From positions 39,407,126-39,471,125 of the forward strand of contig NW_019211457.1 of NCBI RefSeq assembly GCF_002443255.2: 64,000 bases of DNA. The letters are read 5' to 3'. This DNA comes from Varroa destructor (lineage: Eukaryota; Arthropoda; Arachnida; Mesostigmata; Varroidae). The translations under genes and the position numbers were made by a program. Positions 49,601 through 61,200 of the stretch are shown here, piece after piece (the first letter of the stretch is position 1; each line of letters opens with the position of its first letter). The notes beneath the pieces are model-generated. The model did no database searches. It saw nothing but the letters and a program-made list of their open reading frames with translations, and was not told where the DNA came from.

Positions 49601-50772
49601 TTGGTGGCTACTGCGAGCCAACCGTTAGTGTGTGAGGCTGCGTTAAGCGAGCAATGTTGGGCTCATTCTCATGTCTGGCGCATTATCCCTTTGCTCATCG
49701 GAGTGCAACCTTATTCGGCAGCGTTGACACCGAATCGAAGAGGAGTAGCGGCGCTAGCAGCAGAAGGAAAAATAGGGGAAGGATCAGTGGGTTCGACTCT
49801 AGAGTTTCCTGCGGCTGCCACCACGTTGGGTCACGTCTGCGTTGCTCCTTGCCTGTTCTATCTGTCTCGACGCCCGCGCATGTTGTCATCGTTGCCAGCT
49901 TTAGCCTTCCCAGCCCTCTTACAATCCTCCGATAGCTCCTGCTCACTTTTCTCGTTGCCCCCTAGTCTTCCGTCTCGCCTTCTATTCTATCTCGATGGAG
50001 CGCGAGACAACTGTGATGTAGAGCGAAGAGGAGTTGTTCAATGTGGCAGCTGAGCCACAGCGGCAGCACTAGCAGCATCATCAGCAGTAGCGCCAGCGAA
50101 TGGCAGCGTCTAATTACCATTGCTAATCCCATAGAGCAGTGACACCCCCATCCAAGCATCGCTAGAACTTTACGCCTAGCGGCCCCTCCGCTTTCCGGGT
50201 CTCTACGTTTCTAGGCCTCTTCTTGGTCCCCCTAATCTGATCCCGGCAAAGCTTGCCTTCGAATTTGCCCTGCTGAATGTCCTTTGAGTATAGCACTGTG
50301 CCATCGGTAGGCACGGTGCCGTAGTAACATGTACCACTCAGTGCGCAACGTTCAACTTGGAGGGAGTTGCAGGAGTGAGGGTATGAGGGGTTGGTTATGA
50401 TGAAGCCCTTTGAAAAGTTATTATTTGCTATACTCTTCTGCTCCGCAGCAACTGAAGGCAGCCCGGGGGAAGACCACGCCCGCTGCCGCCTGGCACAGTC
50501 GTCGCCAGATCCGAGATGCAACAGAAGGGACGGTACACGTCGCCCTCAGCTGACATTCGTATTGCACTACGGAGTGCAGTGGCGCCTGCCATAATTGTGT
50601 GGTGTGCTATGCTCGGTGACTACTCTCGTTCAGACACCCGGCAACATCTAGGGGAATAGGAATATTTACAAGACAGGAAAAATTCGTTGCTATCAGTAAG
50701 TCCGACAGACTAGACCGAAAAGAATATTTTATCGGTCATCATCGTTACTTATCTAGTTGAGAGGATCGACAC

Positions 50773-50775
<3 letters not shown>

Positions 50776-50804
<29 letters not shown>
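50776..50804. repeat. GA microsatellite, about 14 copies
   Basis: A perfect GA tract of 29 bases. In arthropods such tracts can bind GAGA-type factors, but nothing else here marks a promoter. Confidence 0.95.
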
Positions 50805-50809
<5 letters not shown>

Positions 50810-53558
50810 GAGGGGCTGTCCGACTGAGTAGCATCGCAGCGTTCGTGTTCAGATTTGGCATTTTAATTCGCATCTTCTTTGCCGGACATCGCACAGCGGC
50901 ATTAACACCAGTCATTGAGGCTCAGCTGGGAGCGTTTTGCGGGCGACCCGCGTCATTCGTGGGCTGCGCTGTTGGGCCAAGAAAAACGAAAACAGAACCG
51001 AACTAGAAAGACAGGACGATAGAAAGAAGAGGCTAGTGTTCTTGCCTTATTAAAAGGAGTATGCGAAAAGAGGGGACTCAAACTTTTTGTTTGGGTCATG
51101 TCAACATTTGCCCACTGTCTTGTTTAACAATTTACACATCCGTCTCACTACCACCGACAAGTCAGCCCTCCGCCTACCATCCACCGCGTCTCAACCGCCG
51201 CCCCTGCGACTGCTATTGCTCCCGTCAAGCCACTAACTTATCTCTCTTGAAATGGGGAGAAAGCAGCTTGTCTCATCTACCGCCTCAAACAGATCTAATA
51301 CCATAGCCGACCCGGAAAGAGTGAGACGGAAATGCTTGCTAGCCACGTCTTGCGGTATCGTCTGGCTTGTTGACTCATCTGGCGAAACTGTTGCTGCCTA
51401 CGCGTTCGACATAACACTTCTGCTGGTTTTGTACAACAGCTGTAGACTCCACGCAGGCGCTACCATTTGGAAACTTGTCAGCAAGCCAGCGACGAGGGCA
51501 TCAAGAAACGCCTTGATCGTCGCTAAGTGTACAACTTGAACGCCGTGCCTGATACCCTGTTCGTCCGGTCGTCCGTCTGCTTCTTTCTCCCTCGTAGTCT
51601 GCTGTTTCCTTGAAAAGGAGTGACTCGCACCGACGAATGCCCCTCAATCGTTTGGCTGCTTTTTTTTCTCCTCTTAGTGTCTGTCGTCCAGGTTGGCGCA
51701 TCACTTCAAATGCACACCAACGGTTGGAGCAAACGGACAGACAAGTAGCTTGCTTGACTGACTCGTTGGTTCAGCCGCCGCCGCCGCCACGCGCCTCTCA
51801 AACTGCTCATGGACATGATCTGAATGCCGAGAATTGCGTCCGGCTAGCTGTAAGCAAGAGCAAACGTCAGCCGAACCAAGCGTCGCCTAGACCCCACTTT
51901 ACTGCCAGCGCAGACTATGGGCCATTGCGAAATAGCGGGACAGAGAATGGGGGAGGACGCTAGAGCGAATGGCAAGCGCGAAAACAATAAAAGCCTTTCA
52001 GGTCGCCATTTCGGACAGTAGGGTATAGCTTTCCTTTCACTCTTCCGCCTGGGTGCTTTCCTCATACCATTCTTTCAATGCAGACAGACAGGACATTCAG
52101 GGCAGACCAGCAAGATGCATACTTACATTTTTCCTGCAGCCGCAGTCACCTCATATGGTGTGTATTGGAAAATCTTGGTAAAATGACCCGTCGAGTTACT
52201 ATTATTTGTAGAGAGGGAAGAAATCTGTTTTTCATTAGCTATTTTTGAAGGATTCCTGAACCCACAGGATATCAGTCTACCAAATATCAATCATTTTTCG
52301 TTTCAGTCGTAGTTACCATGCGATACACTCGTTCGAGCAAATACCAAGAGTGCTTGTTAAGGCTCTGAAATCCATAGGAATTTCCCGTGCAAAACACAAT
52401 GTATCGGATATGTTAGTGGGGTGTAGATAATTTCCGGAAATAAATATGGTAATAGTTCTTTCTTATTTAGTGAGCGTCTCAACTTAAGATGTAATAAAGA
52501 AAGAGGCCATGTAGGAACCCTATACGTGAAAAACTCGGATCGTCTGGGTAGCTGCAGCAGCAAAAGTCGGTTTAGGCTGTCCTATGTTACTAGGCTGTTG
52601 TCTGTGGCCTGATGGAACTTGATGGTTCCTAAAGCTGTCAGCCACTGGTCGTAAGGTAGTAGCATATAGGTGCTGGAGAAGTTTGAGGCAAGAAGAAGCC
52701 AGAGGGTGGCGGGACGAATGCGCCTGGCAGGGTTATGTGTTTACGGAGGATTAGTATACACAGACGAGCCGCCCGCTTGCGTTGAAGTTGGTTCAGACTC
52801 GCGTGGCACGAGAGCGAATAACACTCAGGAAGCATTCGCAGGGATTGGCTGGTGGACGTGTTGGGTGTTGCTTCACGGGTACATTGCTAGTAACAGCACT
52901 TGCAATTGTGCGTAGTACATACAGCTGGGTGAACGGAACGACGCGAAGCAACCAACTCTGCGAAGAGAAAAGGAGCGCTAACTTAAAGCTCATGTTGCCG
53001 TTGGGTAGGCCTGCGTGCTCGCACGCACCAGCGTGCTACTTCAAAAGACATCAGCACCAATAGCCAAGTGCACAACGGTCGGCCGGGTGTGTTGTTTCAC
53101 CGAAAAGGGAAAAAATCTGTGAGCCACCAGTTAGCGAAATACCGATTGGTCCCATTTTGCCCCCGGATGCAACTTTGGCTACTTCTTGAGACAACCAGGA
53201 CGCGTCCGACGGCTCAGCTGTTCACTAGTTCGATGCAAAGAGGAGAGCGCTCCCGGTTCCATTTTAGCAGCTTTATACGCACTAGTAATAGTTGTGGAGC
53301 AGTAGTAGTACAAAGGGAGAGCGACTTCAACCACTTCTGTTCTGACACGCCAACTACTGCCGACTGTCGACATAAGTCAGGCAACGTAGGTCGCCTTGTC
53401 TGCCTAGCTCGCTAGTTGTGCCTAGCTGAACAAACAGGCAAGCAGACAGCCGCAGTAACAACAGAGACGGCCAAGCGAAGCAGCATCGGCAGGTTATTTC
53501 GTGCCGTCGTACCGTTCGTTGTTCGCTGCGTTCTCCCTTCTCTTAGTTGATCTGCATC

Positions 53559-53582
53559 ACCAGGTCGGCTACCAGGTCGGCT
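53559..53582. repeat. 12-bp tandem duplication
   Basis: Two adjacent exact copies of ACCAGGTCGGCT. The period preserves frame, but the surrounding open frames do not look coding. Confidence 0.85.
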
Positions 53583-55200
53583 CTTGGCAACTTGGTCCGC
53601 GACGCCGATGGTAGCGGTGGTAAGGGAGTTCGCTAGGAAAGCCTGAACGAACATAGCCCGCCTATTCACGTCTAAATCATTCCCACTGGGGTACCTCTTC
53701 AATTCGGCCATTGCTGCTGCTTTTGCCGTTGCCCTTAACTCGGCTCACACTGGTACTAGTAGGAGTTCTACTGCTGCTATTAGACGTCAGTTGGTCTCAA
53801 AGCAGTGCAGGCAGACAGGCATGCCATGTGTTAGTCCCGGACAGTTGTCCCTCACCCCACCTACCCCATGCACCCCATTCCCCAGCTTTGGTCCGCATAA
53901 GGACACCACTGTGGCAGCGACTACAAGGGGAGGCCAGTGGCGCTTGCTGAATTCGCCTTCTACTTTTCGGCTTTCTTGTCTCCCTCCTTTCCTATCCTTC
54001 GTTGGTCTCTCTTCACTTTTCCTCCCTTCAGTTCGCTTTTCTTTAGCTCGTTTTCCTCTGTTCGTTTCTTCGTTCGTTTCTCTACGTTTCTGCCCCAATT
54101 TGAAGACGCTTAATTGAATACCCCCGAGGATACCCTCGTCCCCTTGAGCACACTTCCTTGGCCAGCTTGCTTTCTCCGCATCGTCTCCAAGCTTGTGCCA
54201 GCAGCTTTGGTAGCCTTAACACTACTACTACGACCACGACGTACCCCTTCCGCTTAGAATCCCCCTCGAATCCCTTACCGTCCTTTTTCCAGTACTCTCT
54301 CTGCCCATACCCCAACTCGCCCGGGCAGATCTCGCGTGGATCTGCGCGTTCGCTTGTTCCTCACGAACTCATGTCTGCCACTCGCCTCTTTGGATTGTGA
54401 TTGGGTGAACAGTGCACGCTAGCAGCTTGCTTAAGTGTAGGTCAGCATAGGCCTTGGCTGGCCCATACTGGTTGGTCTGGTTGGTGGAACTGCTTGTAGG
54501 CCTCGCTTGTCGTCGCCAGATGGGCGCTGGCCAGGCGTCTACCGATGGTAGGCGCTTTATTGCACCCTTGAACTCCTTTCGGGTCCCCTCCCCCGTTCTA
54601 TTCGTGCCCTGGTGGCGATGGTGGTAGAGGAAGGGTTTGGCTTTAATTTTGCTGTTGCTGTGACGGCCGCGTCTAACGCCACGTCCTTTTCGCCATAGAT
54701 AAGGGCCTCGACCTGAGTCGTATGCTGCTGTATCCTGCCTGTGGGCTGTCTGACAACCATGGAAAGATGCACTGTAGAACTACGGAGAACTGCCGGGATA
54801 TTGAGCTGACGTTGGACAGAGTTGGGAAGACGAGGAGAAAGTCGGATACCAGGAAGAGCAGCTTCCCGATGCTGGGAAGCCTGTCTGCCATGCGATGTTT
54901 GACCGCAAAAATATATTAAGAGACGAGCTTGGCAAGCGTAGCATCGATGCGCTTCAGTAAGAGCATGCTTAGAGATATTTGTATTCACTCATAAAAATGT
55001 AAATAATTGTTAGATGACATGTTTATACTCGTGAAGCTACAGACATACGCCTGTCTACAGCTCCGCGAGCTTTTTACACAATAGCATGTCGCGATAATTA
55101 TCTCTTATTACATTATAAACATTAAGATTAGTAATTTTCAACGTAAGCATGGATTTCATTGCTTACAAATAGAGATCGACGTTATCTAGGTGTGCCAAGC

Positions 55201-58200
55201 GGAAAACGAGCTACAGCAGCAAACCTCAGCCCATTATAACACCATCACTGCAGCCGTTATTCTTGTGTTGTGATGACGACCCTTCAGCCCATGGCCTCAT
55301 TCATTGCTGTTTGGTGTCGGAAATTCACATCAAGCGATTTCTATCGCTGCTGATGCTGCTCGCATAATAACCACACGATAGCCATAAACAAACATACAGG
55401 AAACACGACCTGCTGTGTTTCGAGCAATGCTTTCTTTCTCTGTCCTTATCGCCCTTTTCTCTGTTTTCCGTCTGTTGGACCTAACAATAACGACTGCGGC
55501 AGTCCTAGGATTAGTGAGAGACATCCGAGACCTGAAAGATGAAGAGCTCGAGGTCTGGCCCGAGTCTCTATAGCCCTTCTCGAGGGGCAAATGGAAGGCA
55601 GTGAAACAGAGTGCAAGGCATTGTCTGGCGTTGATGCGAATGCTAGCAAGATGCCCTGCGACTGCTGCGCTGCAGCGATGAAATGCATGGGGCATAAGTG
55701 CAGCCGGGTGAAATGAGCCATCGGGACATCACAACTCCTTAAAGCGACCCGGCCAAACGCAGTACAGCCTAGCTCTACCTAGCTACACGCTGTCCCACTC
55801 TGCATGCTCACTGACTGCGCCCACCACCCACACTACTGCATGCAGCACCTCACACGATGCTCATTGTGTTCCATTAGAGTGGAGAAGATGTGAGAAATTA
55901 AGAGAAATTATAGGCCCCTTTTGCCGGCCTGCGCAGAACTGGTAAAGCGTAGCTATAGGTTTTCCTGGCCTGCTTTGCGTCTGCCCCTAGCCCGAAGAGC
56001 GCCAACCCCCTAAGCCCTGTCAACTGCGTTGCGTTGCCCGCTCAAGGCTCTTCTCTCTCTCTGGCTATCTTCTGAGCTGGTCAGGAGCAGCAGCAGCAGT
56101 AAGTACGCCAGGGGACTTAGAAATTCTCCGTTCCTTTCTCTGTTGCACTCGGCGCACGCTCGTCGCTGAAAGAAAGGCGGGCCGTACAGAGAGGTTTCGG
56201 ACGACAGAGCGAGAGCGGCTGTAACCGAGAACAAGAGGAGACAAGGGGGATGCGGCTCGCTCGGCCAGCAGACGGCTGAGAAGAAGATGGCACAAGTAAC
56301 GGTAGTAGTAATAGTAGAAGCCTTGATAGAAAGAGCGGACAGACGCTGTTTAAAATTCCAACTCCTGATTTGGCGCAAATTCCCCTAGCCAATTTGTAGG
56401 ATGCTCTATGTCTACGCCTATGTCTGCTTGATGTGTCGAGACGCGACAGGATACAGTAGCAACGAAGCCAGGCTGCAGACGACATTAAGCTGAGAGATCG
56501 AAGACAGAGAGGGCGCTAGAAACGACAGAATGTTGGCGGCAATAGTTAGTCGAGTTCAGACAGGCAGCAGAAGATACGGATTCCCTTGGGCAGGCAACGA
56601 GAGCGGGCCGCTTGCACACTACTTCCCTACTGGGGTAACCTTTTTCGTCCGCTTGTTCCAGAGACCTCGCAACGAGGTGAGAACAGTGCCGAGACGACGG
56701 AATAGGACCGTAGTAGATGTTGTCCTTTATTTCTTGGGCGTATTTCACTACTGCTACCACGTCGCGATGCGATGCGTGGCGTGTAAACGCGCTTCATCTT
56801 ACGCCCTCACTGTTCCAGCTCCGTTAATGCTCAGCGTGCAAAGGAGTAAACAGCTATATGTCCCGTATACCGCTGCATAGAGGCTATATAAGCATGCCAA
56901 AGCGATAATAGACGTTAATGAGGACAATGCAGAATAGTAACGGCGAGGAGTGATAGGCTAAGTGAGAGAGAGCCAGACGACGAGTTTGTGCCCATCAGGG
57001 CCTTTGCGCCAGCCGGCTTCAGGGCAACACGTCATGAACGAAATCGCGCTACGAGCCATAGTGTGGGACTCCACTGACTACTCATATACTCGTGTTGCCT
57101 GCATATATGGTACAGCCCAGATACAGACACAGAGCGACGAGCTCTTAGATTTTCGCGCAGAGAGGATGACAAATGGAATGGGGGTTGGCCGTCATCATTA
57201 TAAACAGATCCTCAACGCTGGCGGCACAACAAGCAGGGCAAGCATTATGAGCAGAGAGACAGGTTGGAAGATAGCACGAGGCGATTCCCAAGTTGGTCGC
57301 CTGACTGACTAGAACAAGCGAGTAAGCACAGTGTTATCTTTAGGATTCAGAGCCTATATTCTTGATGGCGGTGAAAACGACGACGACGACAACGACGAAG
57401 TTGAGCGGTCTTGAAGGCAGAAACGTCGAAATCAATCTTTTGCTTTACGGAAACCTCGAATATTCGGATTTTTACTACCATTTGTTCTCCCCTTCGCTGC
57501 AGCCAAGGCACAGCGGTCACGTTAGCATAGTCTGCTTGGATGCTCTCTCACCGTGCAGCACGATCAATGCGTTCCAGTTTCCACTTCTCAGTTTCACGTC
57601 TCCGTGCTTCGCTCCATCGTATTATCGTATGCTATTCAGTGCTGCACTCAACTTGAAAAGACACACCGAACGATAGACGAGACGAACGGAGATCATCTGC
57701 AAAGCTGGGTAGAGAGCTTAAGGTATCATAGCGTAGCAGCAGGATTGCGTTGAATACTCTACTCTCGGGTATACGCGCGTTCGCAGAAAGGCATCTCATC
57801 TAACCATCTCAAATGTCCGAGTAGAGTTCTTGGAATGTTCTTCAGGAGTGCGAATTGCGGGGTCTGGGTCCCCACATTTAGCCTACAAGCTGGGCCGGTA
57901 AGCAGTGCATTTGTATATGTACTATTTGTTCACGCCAGTACTACGGTACGGTCCGCTATTACGCCGATTGCTGCTGCTACTACTGCTTTAACATTCACTT
58001 CACTTAGCCCTGAACGACAGGCTTTCTCTTCAATGGATGTTGATTCGGAGATCAGCGGAGCGGCGGCAGTCGGTAGCAATGACAAGTCAGGTTAATCGCG
58101 CCAGCCCTTGTCAAGAAAGAACTCAGCCCGCGGTTGCTTATCGGCCGGTAGGTTGGTAAGCGAATCAGTGGACAGCTCACCAAGCAAACTCGCTGGGATG

Positions 58201-61200
58201 ACCGAGCCTGCCGCCTGCTGCGTCTGTGATCGGCGTCACCGACATAGCCGAGTCAAGCCGCTTGCGGGAATGTGCGAAACGGGAAAAAGAGGGATTCGTC
58301 CATTGGGGTTCTCCTCGTCGTCTTCCGGTTGTTCCCCCGGGAACATGAATGGCCAACCCAGGCTACAGAAGAGGATCAGGAACAGACTAAGAAAGAGTAA
58401 AAGCTCGCTGACTACACTGAATTGCAGTGGCCATCCTGAACGAGCGCGGACGTCTACCGCCATTATTCGCTACTTTGTCTTTCCGGAGCCCCAAAGGAAC
58501 CTTCGCAGCTCGCATATAGTCTCCTTCCATGTCGTGCCGGCCGACAGTCGGTGCCAGCATACGACGGGAAACTGTGGTATACGTTGAGAAAGCACAGTGG
58601 TGTCACCGTAATGCGGAATCGGCTGAACAAATGCCGCTCTGAGTCTCCTAGGAAAATCTTATTTATAATATGCAAAAAATCATCTATAAATGGTCGCACA
58701 ATTTTATCTAGTATTCGCTAATGGCTAATTGCCTCTTGACGTACAGAATTTTACTGCTGGTATATCATTATACATGCGAACTCAGCCAGATCTTATGTGC
58801 GCGCCCCCCCATATTCGAATGTCTGATAAAGTCAAGATAAATGTTACGCTTTGCTTTATTTCATGCATATGAAATTTCACCTAATCTGCTCCCTGAGTGA
58901 TAGTGCTGCTGCTATACACAATTATCACTAGTGAGCCTAATCCAAAAGTACAATTCCTGTGATTAGGTAGAAAGCTTTGGAATTTCGGTTAGCTCGCTAC
59001 AGTAGCTGGAGGAAGGTCGACGAAGTCAACGTGAGGTTGAAGCACTTAACTGTTTGGCGGGGCGAAGATCGCCATGGCACATGTGAAAGAAGCCAGCTAT
59101 GAACGTCTCTACAAGCAAAGGGGAAATGGCTTTTTGTAGTGGCGTCCGAGGCCCTTTTTGCCGCAGCAGAAGCTCCAGCATGGCCTCATGGACTCATAGA
59201 CTGGGCTTTCCACGATTCGACTGCAGCCACCTCGCAGATACCGAGGCAGGTGGTCTGATGAAGACGGATCGCTGACGCGAAGCCCGGCGGGTTTTCTTAT
59301 GAAAAGTTACAATGTACAGCGATTGGCCACAGTGTACAGCCGAAATCGCTTCTAGCATGAGCTTATACTGCGTTTCACTATGGCGACGGTAGGCGATGGT
59401 AGTTGTGGGAGCTTGCTATTGGCTTGGGCTAGGCAGAGATGACTGAAACTGGAGGGGACCTTAGAAAAGGTTGGGCTGGTCTAGGGCATCGCTGTCGCAG
59501 AACATTGCCACCATCACCGCAGCCAGCCCAAGAACGCACACGCGTGAACTGCTCTTGTGGAACGAGCCGGACTTTGAGACACCGACAGAATGAGAAAACC
59601 AGAGAAACGGCGAGAGAAAAAAAGGCAGGGAGAAGGAAGAGGCGTTCGAACACCACCCGCATCGCTTTGCTCCGTCTTCGCTTGCTCGCGGTTTCTCGAT
59701 CTTTCTATCTTGCTTGACCCGCTTCCTTCGACCCAACATCCCAGCTCTGACTGATCGTCTTAAGTTTGCGTACAGCAACTGGAATGCATTTCACTTTCTC
59801 AAAAAGAACGACGGACGCCCAAAGCGAATTCCACACGCTGCAACGAGCGGACGATCTCCGTTTTCTTCGACGCTAAGCTTGCCAGCCAGCCGCCAGAGGA
59901 TACAGCCATAATCAACCATATCGAACACACACCTACATGACAAGTCAAGCTACAATTACTGAATGTTTAACACTCTTCGCATATTTCAATGCGCAAGTCG
60001 CAAAACTTCGAATCTAGGTATGAACTGCGAACATACAAACGCGTTGAATATGTGCGCGCTGTACGGCCTGGCGCAAAGTTAGCCCCCATTGACGTCGACC
60101 GTTCTCTAGCGGGTTTTTTTTATCGTGGACGTTATCCTTCTCTCATCCTGCCGGTTCTCGTTCATTCGCCCGATCCCTCTTCGAAGATATTTCACCTTAG
60201 CATTGATAAGAGGGCTTCTCCTGTTGATCAATTTACCCAATGATATATGTACATACAAAATACCCAGGATACCTAGCAACATCACACCGCTAGCACCCAC
60301 TGCACAACGCGCATTTTTCGGCACACTGCCGAGAACATCCGCTGTATTTCGCCTCAATCTGCACGACCACCTCGACAGGTTCTGAGATCCCTTAGACTTC
60401 TCGGCTACTGCTTCCTCCTTTCTAGTGCCTCTATCGGTTCGGCTACTGGAGCTGTCGCGCCCGTCCCTACCGATTCAAACCCCGTTCTCCCTGTTCAGGA
60501 ACCCCGATCAGGAGGCTCTTTACAGCAAAGTCTCATTTTTCTTTCGAAGCCTCTAGTAGCAGCAACGGCTAACAGGGATGCCCCTTGGAGACTTGGTGCA
60601 TCGCACCCTCTCTACTCTTCCCTGAACATTAGATCCCTAGCAGTGGCAGTGCCGAAAGCGTACGAAGCTTCGAAGCTGCGCTAGCCGCTTGCGGCGACAG
60701 TGCTTTGAAGTATCCTGACTGTCGTTGCCATTGCTGCTGCCGCCGCCATTGCCGATGCAAGCCACACCAAACTGCTTCTATAGAACTTAGAGAGGCAAGC
60801 GAGTGACTGCGGTAGTAGTCTGTACTGGCGTAGTTATGCACACCTTGAATTACAAGGCGGCTTCACGCCCTGTGGACTCCGTTTAAGCTCTGCTTGTCAC
60901 GATAAGCCAAAGGGCTGATCTGGCATAAGACAGACCCTTATGCCACAAACCTGACTACGACTAGTGCTACTACGACGCCTTCTATACCAAATGATTCTCA
61001 CTCTGCAAACCAGAGGTTAGATCCCTCGTTATCTAACTGGTTAGCTAGCTGACTTCATGTCGCCAAAATAACGACATTGCACACTAGTAGTGCTGGTCGT
61101 GATCCGCTTATGGCAGGTTCTCTGACGATTCGCCCAGATTCGCAGAGGTAACTTCACAGTTCAGCAAAGCGGTATTCTGCCGATGCCAACAGAGCCGTAG

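Larger units (their letters stand above)
46501..55200. other. Non-coding stretch with short tandem repeats
   Basis: No recognisable gene. It holds the 31-bp duplication at 46576, a long GA tract at 50776, a 12-bp duplication at 53559 and a pyrimidine-rich plus strand at about 53950-54100. AT-rich blocks lie at about 47560-48340, 52130-52520 and 54940-55180. Confidence 0.6.

Noticed and set aside
49780..49800. GGGTTCGACTC, resembling a tRNA B box
   Set aside because: No matching A box, acceptor stem or anticodon arm can be folded around it.
49562..50053. 163-codon plus-strand open frame
   Set aside because: Overlapping frames on both strands are equally open, which is typical of GC-rich non-coding sequence; no domain was seen.
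58108..58587. 159-codon plus-strand open frame
   Set aside because: No recognisable family, no splice or poly(A) signals and low-complexity serine runs.
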